The notes: generated by a model not told the origin, from the letters alone. A stretch of DNA of 64,000 nt from Ralstonia sp. 25mfcol4.1 (GCF_900104095.1 NZ_FNJO01000001.1:372001-436000); one strand, 5' to 3'. Positions 1 through 10,092 are shown, counted from the first letter of the stretch. Made by a program: numbers and translations.

Positions 1-1450
1 CGCCGCGCCGCACGAACACCGCGGCCATCCGGTTCTTGTCCAGGGACTTGACCAGATCGTTGAACTGACGTGCCCCCGTCACATCCGTGTCGCCCAGGCG
101 GAGAATGATGTCGCCCGGACGGATGCCGGCACGCGCGGCCGGACCGTCCGCCGTATCGACTTCCACGCCAGACTTGACCTTGAGCTCGCGCAGGCGCGCT
201 TCGGGGATGTCGTTGACGACCAGGCCCAGCGCATTGGGCTTGGCTGAAGGCTGATCCTCGCCGCCGCTATTGCCTTTCCGGTCGCCCTTGCGCGCCGCAA
301 CCTTGGCATTGTCGGGCTCCAGCTCCGCAACAGTGATCTGCACCTCGCGCGTCTGGCCCTTGCGCCACACCTGCAACGGCACCCGCGTGCCCGGCTTGGT
401 ATCGCCAACCATGCGCGGCAGATCCGAAGCCTTCTCGATATCGCGACCGTTGAACTTCAGGATGATGTCGCCGGCCTCGATGCCCGCCTTCTCGGCCGGA
501 CCGCCCGGCTCGACGCTGCCCACCAATGCGCCCCGGGCCCGACCCAGGCCCAGCGAATCGGCGGCTTCCTTCGACACATCGCTGATCGCCACGGCAATAC
601 GGCCACGCGTGACCTTGCCATTCGCCTTGAGCTGCTCCGTCACGCGCATCGCCTCGTCGATCGGAATCGCGAACGAAATGCCCATGTAGCCGCCGCTGCG
701 ACTGTAGATCTGCGAATTGATGCCGATGACCTCGCCGCGCAGGTTGATCAGCGGGCCGCCCGAATTGCCGGGGTTCACCGCCACATCGGTCTGAATGAAC
801 GGCAGATAGTCGCCCGTATCACGACCCTTGGCCGATACGATGCCAGCGGTCACGCTGTTGTCCAGGCCGAACGGCGAGCCGATGGCCAGTACCCATTCGC
901 CGGGGCGGATCTTGTCGGAATCGCCCAGTGCCAGACGCGGCAGGCCCGTGGCCTCGATCTTGAGCAGCGCCACGTCGGTGCGCTTGTCGGACCCGATCAG
1001 CTTGGCCTTGAATTCGCGCTTGTCGGGCAGCGTGACATAGATCGTCTCGGCGTCAGCCACCACGTGAGCGTTGGTCATCACGTAGCCATCCTGGCTGATG
1101 ATGAACCCCGACCCCACGCCACGGCTCTGCTCCTCGCCCTGGGGCGGGGTCTGCGGCTGGCCGCGGCGCGGTGGCGTCGGCTGGCCGGGCATCGGCACGC
1201 CAAAGAAACGACGGAAAAACTCCGCCATCTCATCGTCTTCGGGGGAATTGCCGCCCCGCGACCGGACCCGTTCGGTGGTGCGGATATTGACCACCGCCGG
1301 ACTGGCCTTCTCGACGAGGTCAGTAAAATCGGGCAGGTTGTAATTCGAGGCCGCCGCCTGGGCGTGGCCCACTTCGGAAACGGCCGGACCAAGCACGAGC
1401 ATGGCCACCATGACCATGGCCCGCGCGAGGGCGGGGGATCTGGAAATCAT
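1..1450 (-). CDS. mucD: DegP/MucD-type periplasmic serine protease (3' end outside window)
   Basis: Trypsin-like HtrA protease that degrades misfolded envelope proteins. The start ATG is at 1450 and the frame stays open for 483 codons to the window edge, so the C-terminus is missing. Residues 1-32 look like a signal peptide. The protease domain carries the triad His129 (in TNAHVV), Asp159 (in RTDVAL) and Ser230 (in GNSGGP). PDZ1 covers about 285-375 and PDZ2 starts about 405. A Pro/Gln/Arg-rich loop (about 86-110) precedes the catalytic core, as is usual in DegQ/MucD proteins. It follows rseB by 133 nt as the last gene of the rpoE-rseA-rseB-mucD order, which fits a sigma E regulon function. 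MucD is preferred over DegP because of this operon position. Confidence 0.93.
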   Translation of the reverse strand, partial: MISRSPALARAMVMVAMLVLGPAVSEVGHAQAAASNYNLPDFTDLVEKASPAVVNIRTTERVRSRGGNSPEDDEMAEFFRRFFGVPMPGQPTPPRRGQPQTPPQGEEQSRGVGSGFIISQDGYVMTNAHVVADAETIYVTLPDKREFKAKLIGSDKRTDVALLKIEATGLPRLALGDSDKIRPGEWVLAIGSPFGLDNSVTAGIVSAKGRDTGDYLPFIQTDVAVNPGNSGGPLINLRGEVIGINSQIYSRSGGYMGISFAIPIDEAMRVTEQLKANGKVTRGRIAVAISDVSKEAADSLGLGRARGALVGSVEPGGPAEKAGIEAGDIILKFNGRDIEKASDLPRMVGDTKPGTRVPLQVWRKGQTREVQITVAELEPDNAKVAARKGDRKGNSGGEDQPSAKPNALGLVVNDIPEARLRELKVKSGVEVDTADGPAARAGIRPGDIILRLGDTDVTGARQFNDLVKSLDKNRMAAVFVRRG

Positions 1451-1583
1451 CGACGAACTCCCGGGAGAATCTGCGAGAAACGGATGCTTCGCGGCAAGGC
1501 CAAGGCCGGGGCGCCTGCGAAGCGCACTGCCTGGTGGTCCGGCGCGGGATCCGCTGCCCCGTCGCCGCCACGCCAAGATTCGC

Positions 1584-2672
1584 TCAGTGTACCGCCTTGG
1601 GCGGGCGGTACTCCACGCCGGCCGCGAACTGCTTCACGGTTGCGGCTGGCACCTCGCCGACCACCGTGATCCAGTAGTCGGACACCCGTCGCACCACCAC
1701 CTGGGTGGCGCCCAGCGAAGCCACGCCTTCACGGCGGGCGCGTTGTTCGGACACCGGCTCGATAAATACCGACAGTCCGGTCAGACCGTCGCTGTAGACG
1801 ACCTGCAGCACCTCGAAGACGCCGGCAGGCTTGGCACCCTGCGTCGGCGCACGCAGCTCGCCGAGCGGGCGGCGCACCTCGCGGATCTTCTGGAAGCCCT
1901 TGATCGGGGCGTTGATCGTCCACCCCTCGTCGGCGATATTGGCCGGCTGATAGCTAACTTCGTAGTGATTCCACGAATTCGCGCCCTTGATCGCGTTCAG
2001 GATGCGCTGCTTGTCGGACGGCACGCCAATGTCGACCTGCGAAAACGCCACTTGTTCGAGCACCTTGCCGCCCTCGCCGATCGTCTGCGCGCGCATTAGC
2101 AAGCCGGAATTCTTGTCCGCCCACAGACGCACTGCATAGCGCGCCGCATCGTGCGACTCCAGCGCGAAGACTTCGCACTCGACGCCCGCCACGCGCTCGG
2201 CCGGCAGCTTGCGCATGTCGTAGAGATCCAGCACGTCACTCTTGTTCGTGGCCAGCAGCGCGGGGAAGCGGTCCTTCGCTTCCTGCTTCTCGATCACGAC
2301 GAGCTTCGCTTCGGGAATCAGGCTGTGGACCACGTCGTTCTGCCGCAGCACCTCGCGCGGCTTGCCATCGAGCGTTTCCAGCCGTTCATACTCGTTGTGG
2401 ACGAGGTCACTGTAGTGCTGGATACGCGAGGCATGCATGACACTGCCGCGCTGATAGATCAGCGTGCCAACGTAGTTTTCACGCTGCGCGGCGCGATGGA
2501 TCTTGTTGAGCCACGCGGTGGCATCGCGTCGACTCAGCGCGCTGTCAGACGGCTGCGCGGTGGCTGCGGCAGCGGTCAGACACAAGGCCAGAAAAAAGGA
2601 CCTGCGCAGGCCCTTCTTTCCGTGTACGCCCGCGACATCGGCGGGCGACCGTCCTCTATGCATGTCCGGCAT
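1584..2672 (-). CDS. rseB: RseB/MucB, periplasmic regulator of sigma E
   Basis: RseB binds the periplasmic part of RseA and protects it from DegS cleavage until envelope stress or lipid signals release it. The 362-aa product has a basic N-terminus and a hydrophobic signal sequence ending about residue 40 (AAAATAQ). A MucB/RseB N-terminal domain (about 50-240) and the smaller C-terminal domain (about 250-350) follow. The start ATG overlaps the rseA stop as TAATG, which supports translational coupling and this start. ATG at codon 4 is an alternative that would give a more usual leader. The order rpoE-rseA-rseB-mucD is the standard one. Confidence 0.93.
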   Translation of the reverse strand: MPDMHRGRSPADVAGVHGKKGLRRSFFLALCLTAAAATAQPSDSALSRRDATAWLNKIHRAAQRENYVGTLIYQRGSVMHASRIQHYSDLVHNEYERLETLDGKPREVLRQNDVVHSLIPEAKLVVIEKQEAKDRFPALLATNKSDVLDLYDMRKLPAERVAGVECEVFALESHDAARYAVRLWADKNSGLLMRAQTIGEGGKVLEQVAFSQVDIGVPSDKQRILNAIKGANSWNHYEVSYQPANIADEGWTINAPIKGFQKIREVRRPLGELRAPTQGAKPAGVFEVLQVVYSDGLTGLSVFIEPVSEQRARREGVASLGATQVVVRRVSDYWITVVGEVPAATVKQFAAGVEYRPPKAVH

Positions 2673-3328
2673 TATTCCTGCGAATTATCCTGGGAGAAGT
2701 TTGCACCATTGGCCACTGTACGCATGGTCGGCACAAAGGCGTCCGTTGCTACAGACGTGCGGTGCGCACGCAGGTACTCGTCGAGACGCGGGTCGCGGAT
2801 CATCTGCGCGTTGTCGGCAGACACGGTCACGATCGCTCCCGCTGCGGGCGCGATCGAGGCAGCCGCCTTCATCGCGCCATTCGGCTGCTGTTCCACGCGC
2901 GCCACGATGGCATCCGGCGCGCCGGCGTCGCCCGGCCCGCGCATCTGCGGCACGACCACCCAGCTGACGGCCGCAACGGCGGCGGCAATCGCGGTCCCCG
3001 GCATGACGCGGCGCACCCATGACGGGCGCACCAGCAGGCGCTGCCGGCCCGCGGCGGCCACGGCCGGCACCAGCACGTGCGGCTCGGATTCGAGTTGCGC
3101 GGAGAAACGGGAAAGAAAATCGGAGGTCGACCCGGCGTGCGTCAGTTCTTCCGAACGCAGCGTGTCACCGATCAGTTGATACATCGACCATTCGGCCATC
3201 CCGGTATCGCCCTTGGCGATATCCAGTGCCGCGTCGATTTCGTGCGCCTGCAACTCGCCATCCATCAGGATCGAGATCTGCTCCGCTGCTTCCATTACAT
3301 GAACCGACTGCTTATGAGCCTGACCCAT
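2672..3328 (-). CDS. rseA: RseA/MucA, anti-sigma E factor
   Basis: Inner-membrane anti-sigma factor that holds RpoE inactive. The N-terminal cytoplasmic domain (about residues 12-90) contains the typical ISILMDGEL opening of the RseA sigma-binding domain. A single hydrophobic segment (about 120-145, AIAAAVAAVSWVVV) would cross the membrane, leaving a periplasmic tail for RseB and DegS. I start it at ATG 3328 (218 aa), preceded by a G-rich stretch that can act as ribosome binding site. The frame extends 4 codons to a TTG, which is less likely. It lies 105 nt after rpoE and overlaps rseB by one base. Confidence 0.9.
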   Translation of the reverse strand: MGQAHKQSVHVMEAAEQISILMDGELQAHEIDAALDIAKGDTGMAEWSMYQLIGDTLRSEELTHAGSTSDFLSRFSAQLESEPHVLVPAVAAAGRQRLLVRPSWVRRVMPGTAIAAAVAAVSWVVVPQMRGPGDAGAPDAIVARVEQQPNGAMKAAASIAPAAGAIVTVSADNAQMIRDPRLDEYLRAHRTSVATDAFVPTMRTVANGANFSQDNSQE

Positions 3329-3433
3329 TTCCAACCCCAAGAAATTCCATTGAACACCGATAATCCCGTCACTACCGCTTGTCGTTTATCGATGCAGGAA
3401 TAGGCTGCAACGCTGGCTGCACGACATTCTCAC

Positions 3434-4033
3434 TTACCACCGCTTGCCCTCTGCCGTTCCCAGCAGGGGCCGCAATTTCTCTGCGATCGCTTCGCGCGCC
3501 CGGAAAATCCGCGAGCGCACCGTACCGATCGGACACCCCATCGCCTCCGCGATCTCCTCGTAACTGAGGCCTTCGATCTCGCGCAGCGTGATGGCGGTGC
3601 GTAATTCTTCCGGCAATGCTTCCATCGCGCGGTTCACTGTATCGGCAACCTGGCGCGTGTGAAGCATGGACTCCGGCGTATTGATATCCCTTAGTTGCTC
3701 ACCGTCCGCAAAAGTTTCAGCCTCTTCGGCATCGATATCGCTGGACGCTTCCGGACGGCGCCCCTGGGTCGCCAGGTAGTTCTTGGCGGTGTTCACCGCG
3801 ATCCGATACAGCCAGGTGTAGAAGGCGGACTCCCCCCGGAACTGGGGCAAGGCGCGATATGCCTTGATAAAGGCATCCTGCGCCACATCCTCCACTTCTG
3901 CGGGGTCACGGACAAGGCGCGAGATCAGGCGAATGATCTTGCGGTGGTACTTGACCACCAGCAGTTCAAAGGCCTTCTTGTCGCCCTGCTGGACGCGTTC
4001 AACTAGAAGCTGATCGGCTTCGCGTTCGCTCAC
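3434..4033 (-). CDS. rpoE: RNA polymerase sigma E factor (ECF family)
   Basis: ECF sigma factor for the envelope-stress regulon, 199 aa, the normal length. Region 2 (about 20-95) includes VAQDAFIKAYRALPQF and TWLYRIAVNTAKNYL. Region 4 (about 130-190) contains LREIEGLSYEEIAEAMGCP followed by GTVRSRIFRAR, a standard helix-turn-helix. The start codon is GTG at 4033, with AGGTGA nine bases upstream. It is the first gene of the rpoE-rseA-rseB-mucD group. A candidate sigma E-type promoter lies about 105-130 nt upstream, consistent with autoregulation. Confidence 0.96.
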   Translation of the reverse strand: MSEREADQLLVERVQQGDKKAFELLVVKYHRKIIRLISRLVRDPAEVEDVAQDAFIKAYRALPQFRGESAFYTWLYRIAVNTAKNYLATQGRRPEASSDIDAEEAETFADGEQLRDINTPESMLHTRQVADTVNRAMEALPEELRTAITLREIEGLSYEEIAEAMGCPIGTVRSRIFRAREAIAEKLRPLLGTAEGKRW

Positions 4034-4135
4034 GAATGGTTCACCTGCTGCAGTGTATCTCTTGGTTTTGTCGTCACGACAAGCGTTGTATTTTACCTAC
4101 GATCCGTGCGCCCTCGGGCGTCGCAAAGCGCATTC

Positions 4136-4163
4136 TGTGACCGTGGCTACGCAATTTGGTTCC
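4136..4163 (-). promoter_or_regulatory. Candidate sigma E-type promoter upstream of rpoE
   Basis: On the minus strand GGAACC (4163-4158) is followed, after 17 nt, by TCACA (4140-4136). This is close to the GGAACTT / TCAAA pattern of sigma E promoters. It would give an rpoE leader of about 100 nt. The -10 part is imperfect, so this is an inference. Confidence 0.4.
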
Positions 4164-4179
4164 TTGGCCGGCACACTAA

Positions 4180-4198
4180 GGTTGCACCGTGTGCAACC
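4180..4198. promoter_or_regulatory. 19-bp palindrome upstream of the rpoE promoter
   Basis: GGTTGCAC, spacer CGT, GTGCAACC: perfect 8-bp arms with a 3-nt centre, 17 nt upstream (minus sense) of the candidate -35. It could be an operator for a dimeric regulator, or an RNA hairpin at the 3' end of the fabF transcript. There is no following U-tract. Confidence 0.4.
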
Positions 4199-4242
4199 CG
4201 ACGGCGCGGCGGCGGGACGATTCGGGGGAATGCTCGGAAGAA

Positions 4243-4277
4243 GCCGGGGCCCGCCCTGCTGCCGGCGGAGCCCCGGC
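4243..4277 (-). terminator. Hairpin downstream of fabF
   Basis: GCCGGGG (4243-4249) pairs with CCCCGGC (4271-4277) around a GC-rich interior, 31 nt past the fabF stop. It is followed on the minus strand only by TTCTTCC, so it is a weak intrinsic terminator at best, or a 3' end stabiliser. Confidence 0.4.
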
Positions 4278-4307
4278 GACGCGCCACGGACGGGCGCGTC
4301 ATACGGC

Positions 4308-5540
4308 TCAGATACGGCGGAAAACCAGCGTGCCGTTGGTGCCGCCAAAACCGAAGTTGTTCTTCACGGCCACATCGATCTTCATTTCACGCGCCGTGTT
4401 GGGCACGTAGTCCAGGTCGCACTCGGGGTCCTGGTTGAAGATGTTGATGGTCGGCGGCGAGACCTGGTTGTGGATCGCCAGCACGGTGAAGACCGATTCC
4501 AGCCCGCCGGCACCGCCCAGCAAATGACCGGTCATCGACTTGGTCGAGTTGACGGCAACCTTGTAGGCGGCGTCGCCCAGGGCCAGCTTGATGGCGTCGG
4601 ACTCGTTCTTGTCGCCAAGCGGCGTCGACGTGCCATGGGCATTGAGGTAATTGACCTCGTCCGGGTTCACACCGGCGTCCTTGAGCGCGGCAACCATGCA
4701 GCGGCGCGGGCCATCGGTGCTCGGCGCGGTCATGTGGTACGCGTCGCCGCTCATGCCGAAGCCCACCAGCTCGGCGTAGATACGCGCACCGCGCGCCTTG
4801 GCGGACTCGTACTCTTCCAGCACCATCACGCCGGCGCCTTCGCCCAGCACGAAGCCGTCTCGATCCTTGTCCCACGGACGCGAAGCGGCAGCCGGATCGT
4901 CATTGCGGGTCGACAGCGCCCGGGCCGCGGCAAAACCGCCAATGCCCAGCGGCGACACCGTCGATTCGGCACCGCCGGCCACCATCACATCGGCGTCGCC
5001 CGCCTGGATCAGGCGGGCCGCCAGGCCAATGCTGTGCAGGCCGGTGGTGCAGGCCGTCACGGCGGCCAGGTTCGGACCCTTCAGGCCGTGGATGATCGAC
5101 AGGTGACCCGAGATCATGTTGATGATCGAGCCCGGCACGAAGAACGGCGAGATGCGGCGCGGACCACGGTTGGCCAGCGTCATCTGCGTGTCTTCGATCA
5201 TCGGCAGGCCGCCGATGCCGGAACCGACCAGCACGCCCACGCGCTCGGCATTGGCGTCGGTAATTTCCAGGCCGCTGTCCTTCAGCGCCTGGGTACCCGC
5301 GGCGATGCCGAAATGGATAAACGTATCCATGTTGCGGGCTTCCTTGGCCGGGATGTATTCCTCGGCGTTGAAGCCCTTCACTTCGCCGGCGAAATGCACA
5401 GCCAGGGCGGAGTGATCGAATTTGGTAATGGTGGCGATGCCGGACTTGCCGGCAACCAGGTTGGCCCAGCCTTCGGCAACCGTGTTTCCGACCGGAGACA
5501 CAAGGCCAAGCCCAGTGACGACGACGCGACGACGGCTCAC
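4308..5540 (-). CDS. fabF: 3-oxoacyl-ACP synthase II (KAS II)
   Basis: Condenses malonyl-ACP with acyl-ACP during fatty acid elongation in the cytoplasm. The product is 410 aa, the normal length. The catalytic triad is visible: Cys164 in TACTTG, His302 in [11 protein letters not shown] and His339 in SMTGHLLG. The ending [11 protein letters not shown] is also typical. It is the last gene of plsX-fabH-fabD-fabG-acpP-fabF and begins 205 nt after acpP. I see no reason to call it fabB: the neighbour is acpP and the motifs are of FabF type. Confidence 0.96.
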   Translation of the reverse strand: MSRRRVVVTGLGLVSPVGNTVAEGWANLVAGKSGIATITKFDHSALAVHFAGEVKGFNAEEYIPAKEARNMDTFIHFGIAAGTQALKDSGLEITDANAERVGVLVGSGIGGLPMIEDTQMTLANRGPRRISPFFVPGSIINMISGHLSIIHGLKGPNLAAVTACTTGLHSIGLAARLIQAGDADVMVAGGAESTVSPLGIGGFAAARALSTRNDDPAAASRPWDKDRDGFVLGEGAGVMVLEEYESAKARGARIYAELVGFGMSGDAYHMTAPSTDGPRRCMVAALKDAGVNPDEVNYLNAHGTSTPLGDKNESDAIKLALGDAAYKVAVNSTKSMTGHLLGGAGGLESVFTVLAIHNQVSPPTINIFNQDPECDLDYVPNTAREMKIDVAVKNNFGFGGTNGTLVFRRI

Positions 5541-5745
5541 TATATTTTCCTACGAGTGCGTGAAGTGGAACCGGATGACTTCAGGATCCCGCCGCGCCTG
5601 CCGACAAACCATGGCATGGGCGCGCTGCTGGGGATCGATCCGGTTCTGCTTCTTCGAACAGACGAAAGCCACAGAAAACGGCATGACAGGACCGTGACGG
5701 CCCCGTCCATGCGCCTTCTGTGGCTCGGAATATGATGACGACGGC

Positions 5746-5985
5746 TTAGGCCTTGACGTGCGCGGTGGCGTAGTCGATGGCTTGTTGCACGGTCGTGATC
5801 TTTTCGGCTTCCTCATCCGGAATTTCCATGCCGAATTCATCTTCCAACGCCATCACGAGTTCAACCGTGTCCAGCGAGTCCGCACCGAGATCATTCACGA
5901 ACGACGATTCGTTCTTGATGTCTGCCTCGGCCACGCCAAGCTGTTCAGCCACGATTTTCTTGACGCGTTGTTCGATATTGTCCAT
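5746..5985 (-). CDS. acpP: Acyl carrier protein
   Basis: Carries growing acyl chains on a 4'-phosphopantetheine arm. It is 79 aa, acidic, with the modification site Ser37 in [10 protein letters not shown]. The open frame extends 36 codons further upstream, but ATG 5985 has a strong GGAGGG site eight bases before it and gives the standard [16 protein letters not shown] start. It lies between fabG (170 nt upstream) and fabF (205 nt downstream). The longer spacers fit a separately transcribed, highly expressed gene. Confidence 0.97.
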
Positions 5986-6022
5986 GTAACCCTCCAGGGA
6001 ATGTTCGACAAAAAGTGGGCGC

Positions 6023-6028
6023 ATTTTA
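6023..6028 (-). promoter_or_regulatory. Candidate -10 element of an acpP promoter
   Basis: TAAAAT on the minus strand, 38 nt before the acpP start, in an A/T-rich pocket of the 170-nt fabG-acpP gap. No good -35 hexamer is seen at 16-18 nt, so support is modest. An acpP-proximal promoter is common in this cluster in other bacteria. Confidence 0.3.
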
Positions 6029-6155
6029 GCAGGTTTGGACCACAAAAAATCCGCCTGCCAACCTTTGCAAGATTCGCGCCCGATTGGTTTCAAAAACTAC
6101 TGCATCAACCGGCTTTTTTCGGCTTCTCCCTCGAAACCGCAGCCGGTCGAAATCC

Positions 6156-6905
6156 TTAGTTCATGTACATGCCACCGTTCACGTGCAGCGTAGTGCCCGT
6201 GATGTAGGCAGCCTGCGGACCGGCCAGGAATGCCACCGCGTTGGCGATGTCTTCCGGCTGGCCCAGACGGCCCAGCGGAATGCGCGTCTTGAGAGCAGCA
6301 TGCTGCTCTTCCGACAGCACCTTCGTCATGTCCGTATCGATAAAGCCCGGCGCCACGCAGTTCACGGTGACGTTGCGGCTGCCGATCTCGGCGGCCAGCG
6401 CGCGGGTCATGCCTTCCACGCCGGCCTTGGCCGCCGCGTAGTTCATCTGGCCGGGGTTGCCCGTCGAGCCCACCACCGACGTGATGTTGATGATACGGCC
6501 GCCACGGGCCTTCATCATCGGGCGCAGCACCGCACGCGCCAGGCGGAACACCGCCGTCAGGTTCGTGTCGATGACGGCCGTCCAGTCGTCATCCTTCATG
6601 CGCATGGCCAGTTGGTCCTGCGTGATGCCGGCGTTGTTCACCAGCACCGCCAGGCCACCGTGGGTCTTCACGATTTCATCGATCACGGCGTCGCAGCGCG
6701 CGGCGTCGTTCACGTTCAGCACCACGCCATTGCCCTTCAGCCCTTCGGCCGACAGGTATTCGCTGATGCCGGCCGCGCCCGATTCGCTCGTGGCCGTACC
6801 GATCACTGTAGCGCCCTGGCGTGCGAGTTCCAGCGCGATGGCCCGGCCGATGCCACGCGAGGCACCGGTTACCAGCGCGACCTGATTTTCCAGAGTCTTG
6901 CTCAT
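6156..6905 (-). CDS. fabG: 3-oxoacyl-ACP reductase
   Basis: NADPH-dependent reduction of 3-oxoacyl-ACP, the first reductive step of each elongation round. The product is a 249-aa short-chain dehydrogenase. It has the cofactor motif TGASRGIG (13-20), NNAG (90-93) and the catalytic residues Ser143, Tyr156 and Lys160 (YAAAK). The C-terminus HVNGGMYM is characteristic of FabG. It starts 20 nt after the fabD stop. Confidence 0.97.
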   Translation of the reverse strand: MSKTLENQVALVTGASRGIGRAIALELARQGATVIGTATSESGAAGISEYLSAEGLKGNGVVLNVNDAARCDAVIDEIVKTHGGLAVLVNNAGITQDQLAMRMKDDDWTAVIDTNLTAVFRLARAVLRPMMKARGGRIINITSVVGSTGNPGQMNYAAAKAGVEGMTRALAAEIGSRNVTVNCVAPGFIDTDMTKVLSEEQHAALKTRIPLGRLGQPEDIANAVAFLAGPQAAYITGTTLHVNGGMYMN

Positions 6906-6925
6906 GTTGCGTTCGTTCCTTCGTC

Positions 6926-7861
6926 TTATTTCAGCAGCGCCAGCATTTCCTGCAGTGATGCAGGATCAAAGATTGCACCACCCACGAGATTGCCGTCGAT
7001 GCGCTTGGTCATGCCGGCGAGAACTTTGCCCGGACCGCATTCAATCACATGGGTGACGCCTTCGGCAGCCATCTTCTGCACGCACTCGACCCAGCGCACC
7101 GGCGCTGCGGCCTGGCGCACCAGCGCATCCTTGATCTGTGCCGGATCGTTGACGATGGCCACGTCGACGTTGTTCACCAGCGGAATCGCCGGCGCCGAGA
7201 ACGCCAGCCCGGCCATGCGCTCGCGCAGGCGGTCCGACGCAGGCTTGAGCAGCGACGAGTGGAATGGCGCCGAAACCGGCAGCGGCAGCGCGCGCTTGGC
7301 GCCCTTGGCCTTGGCGATTTCGCAGGCCTTTTCCACCGCGCCCTTGTTGCCGGCGATCACAACCTGTGCCGGGGCGTTGAAGTTCACGGCCTCCACCACA
7401 CCGGCACCGGCCGCTGCAGCCTCGGCGCAAGCGGCGCGCACGTCATCATCGGACAGGCCGAGGATGGCAGCCATGCCGCCCTCGCCCACCGGCACGGCGT
7501 CCTGCATGGCCTGGGCGCGGAAACGCACCAGGGGCACGGCGTCCGCGAACGGGATCACGCCTGCCGCCACCAGTGCCGAATATTCGCCAAGGCTGTGGCC
7601 TGCCACCAGCGCCGGGGCCGGACCGCCGGCATCGAGCCAGGCGCGGTACACGGCAACCGCCGCCGTCAGCATCACGGGCTGCGTGTTGGTCGTCAGGTTC
7701 AGGTCTTCCGCAGGGCCTTCGGCAATCAGCTTGCCAATGTCCTGACCCAGCGCCGTCGAGGCTTCCTCGAGCGTGGCACGCACTACGGGGTTGTCGGCAA
7801 ACGCGTTCAGCATGCCAACCGACTGCGAACCCTGTCCGGGAAAAACGAATGCGAATTTCAT
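6926..7861 (-). CDS. fabD: Malonyl-CoA:ACP transacylase
   Basis: Transfers malonyl from CoA to ACP, supplying extender units. The protein is 311 aa from ATG 7861 and begins MKFAFVFPGQGSQ, the standard family start; the frame extends 8 codons upstream without support. The active-site serine is Ser90 in GHSLGEY and the catalytic histidine is His201 in APFHSSLL. It lies between fabH (80 nt) and fabG (20 nt). Confidence 0.97.
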   Translation of the reverse strand: MKFAFVFPGQGSQSVGMLNAFADNPVVRATLEEASTALGQDIGKLIAEGPAEDLNLTTNTQPVMLTAAVAVYRAWLDAGGPAPALVAGHSLGEYSALVAAGVIPFADAVPLVRFRAQAMQDAVPVGEGGMAAILGLSDDDVRAACAEAAAAGAGVVEAVNFNAPAQVVIAGNKGAVEKACEIAKAKGAKRALPLPVSAPFHSSLLKPASDRLRERMAGLAFSAPAIPLVNNVDVAIVNDPAQIKDALVRQAAAPVRWVECVQKMAAEGVTHVIECGPGKVLAGMTKRIDGNLVGGAIFDPASLQEMLALLK

Positions 7862-7941
7862 CGGAAATCCAGTCTGGCTATACAACGTTTCAACGTTTCG
7901 AACGGTGCGGCACGCGCGCAGCGCGTCGCACCGGCCGCATA

Positions 7942-8922
7942 TTACATGCGCAGCAGCACCGCACCCCAGGTGAAGCCGCCGCCCACGCCTTCCATCAGCA
8001 CGGTCTGACCCGGCTTGATGCGGCCATCGCGCACGGCGACGTCCAGCGCCAGCGGAATCGATGCGGCCGACGTGTTGCCGTGCTCATGCACCGTGGCCAC
8101 CATGCGCTCGGCCGGCAGGCCAAGCTTCTTGGCCGTGCCTTGCATGATGCGGATATTGGCCTGGTGCGGAATCAGCCAGTCGATCTCGTCGGCCTGCATT
8201 TCAGCTGCGGCGATGGCCTCGCGCGCCACCTTGTCCAGCACGGTCACGGCCAGCTTGAACACGGCCTGGCCGTCCATGTGCAGGAAGGCATTGCCGGTGA
8301 TGGCACCGCCCGACACATTGCCCGGCACGCACAGGATGTCCACGTGATTGCCGTCCGAATGCATGGCCGACGACAGGATGCCCGGCTCGTCCGAAGCGCT
8401 CAGCACCACGGCGCCCGCGCCATCGCCGAACAGCACGCAGGTAGTGCGGTCGTTGAAGTCGAGGATGCGCGAGAACACTTCGGAACCGATTACCAGCACG
8501 TTCTTGTGCGAGCCGCTGCGGATGAACTTGTCAGCCGTCGACATCGCATAAACGAAGCCCGAGCACACGGCCTGCAGGTCGAACGCCGCGCAGTGATTGG
8601 TGATGCCGAGCTTCTGCTGCACCAGGCAGGCGGTGCTCGGGAACACGAAATCGGGGGTCGACGTGGCGACGATGATCAGGTCGATGTCCTGGCGGTCGAT
8701 ACCGGCGGCAGCAATCGCCTGCTCGGCAGCCTTGACGGCCAGATCGCTCGACGTGACGTCGGCTTCGGCCCAGTGGCGCGCCGAAATCCCGCTGCGCGAG
8801 ACGATCCACTCGTCGCTGGTCTCGATGCCCTTTTCGGCAAGTTGCACGGCGAGGTCGTGATTCGTGACGCGCCGCGGGGGCAGATAGCTCCCCGTGCCGA
8901 TGATTTTTGCGTACTTGGTCAT
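7942..8922 (-). CDS. fabH: 3-oxoacyl-ACP synthase III (KAS III)
   Basis: Starts fatty acid synthesis by condensing acetyl-CoA with malonyl-ACP. The product is 326 aa with the KAS III triad Cys120 (AVCSGF), His253 (PHQANIRI) and Asn283 (HGNTSAAS). [10 protein letters not shown] at the C-terminus is typical. It follows plsX by 90 nt. Unlike FabF, its Cys-His-Asn triad identifies it as an initiation enzyme. Confidence 0.97.
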   Translation of the reverse strand: MTKYAKIIGTGSYLPPRRVTNHDLAVQLAEKGIETSDEWIVSRSGISARHWAEADVTSSDLAVKAAEQAIAAAGIDRQDIDLIIVATSTPDFVFPSTACLVQQKLGITNHCAAFDLQAVCSGFVYAMSTADKFIRSGSHKNVLVIGSEVFSRILDFNDRTTCVLFGDGAGAVVLSASDEPGILSSAMHSDGNHVDILCVPGNVSGGAITGNAFLHMDGQAVFKLAVTVLDKVAREAIAAAEMQADEIDWLIPHQANIRIMQGTAKKLGLPAERMVATVHEHGNTSAASIPLALDVAVRDGRIKPGQTVLMEGVGGGFTWGAVLLRM

Positions 8923-9012
8923 GAGTATGTCGGATCGTGGTGCTCACCGGCCCGCCCAGGCCAGGCCATCGGGCGGAACGTCGGGCCACCCGCCCGTGAC
9001 GGGCGCGCGGCC

Positions 9013-10092
9013 TCAGGCGGCACGGGTATCGGAATGTGGGTCCGGCGAGTCTGTCTCCGGGCCGCCGGTCGCGGCGCCAGCGGCACCGGACTTGTTGGCA
9101 AAGGCCTTTGCAATGCGCTCGATGACGCCATTTCTGGCCGCATCATACCCGCGTTTGATCGCCCACTCAAAAGAATGGGCATCGGCCGAACCATGGCTCT
9201 TGATTACCAGCCCGCGCAGCCCAAGCAACGAAGCGCCGTTGTAGCGGGCGGGGTCGAGCCGGCGCGCCAGGCGCGACAGCACCGGCATCGCCACGGCGGC
9301 CAGCAGCTTGGTGAACCACGAGCGCGTGAACTCTTCCTTGATCATGCTGCCGATCATCTTGGCCAGGCCTTCGGTGCTCTTGAGCGCCACGTTGCCGACG
9401 AAGCCGTCGCAGACGACGATGTCGGTCGTGCCCTTGAAGATGTCGTTGCCTTCCACGTTGCCGTAGAAGTTGAGCTCGGAAGCGCGCAACAGCTCGCCGG
9501 CGGCCTTGACCACCTCGTTGCCCTTGATCACTTCCTCGCCGATATTGAGCAGGCCCACCGTCGGGTGGTCCTTGTGATCCACCACCGCGACCATGGCCTC
9601 GGCCATGCGCGCGAACTGCAGCAGGTGTCCTGGCTCGCAGTCGGCGTTGGCACCAAGGTCGAGCACCGTGGTGCCCCAGCCCTGTTCGTTGGGAATCGTG
9701 GTGGCGATGGCCGGCCGCTCGATGCCTTCGAGCGTCTTCAGCACATAGCGTGAAACCGCCATCAACGCGCCGGTATTGCCCGCGGAAATGCAGGCGCCAG
9801 CCTTGCCTTCCTTGACTTGCGTCACGGCAACACGCATCGAAGAGTCTTTCTTCTTGCGCAGCGCCACTTCCACCGGGTCATCCATGGTGATGACTTCGGT
9901 CGCGGGCACGATGGTCACGCGCGGATGATCGCTTGCATGCAGCTTTTTCAGCTGCGCGCCGATGGCGTCGGGCAGGCCGACGAGGATCATCTCTGCGTCG
10001 TCGTGACGGGAAAGAAAACTGATCGCTGCCGGCACCGTCACGGAGACTCCGTGATCGCCGCCCATGCAGTCGATAGCGAGCTTGATCGTCAT
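9013..10092 (-). CDS. plsX: Phosphate acyltransferase PlsX
   Basis: Makes acyl-phosphate from acyl-ACP for phospholipid synthesis at the cytoplasmic membrane. The protein is 359 aa from ATG 10092, which has AGGAAAC just upstream and gives the usual start [14 protein letters not shown]; a 19-codon upstream extension is unlikely. GGNTGA-type and DLGANADC motifs are visible, the latter about residues 145-155. A strong terminator 104 nt upstream separates it from rpmF, so it may have its own promoter or depend on read-through. Confidence 0.96.
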   Translation of the reverse strand: MTIKLAIDCMGGDHGVSVTVPAAISFLSRHDDAEMILVGLPDAIGAQLKKLHASDHPRVTIVPATEVITMDDPVEVALRKKKDSSMRVAVTQVKEGKAGACISAGNTGALMAVSRYVLKTLEGIERPAIATTIPNEQGWGTTVLDLGANADCEPGHLLQFARMAEAMVAVVDHKDHPTVGLLNIGEEVIKGNEVVKAAGELLRASELNFYGNVEGNDIFKGTTDIVVCDGFVGNVALKSTEGLAKMIGSMIKEEFTRSWFTKLLAAVAMPVLSRLARRLDPARYNGASLLGLRGLVIKSHGSADAHSFEWAIKRGYDAARNGVIERIAKAFANKSGAAGAATGGPETDSPDPHSDTRAA

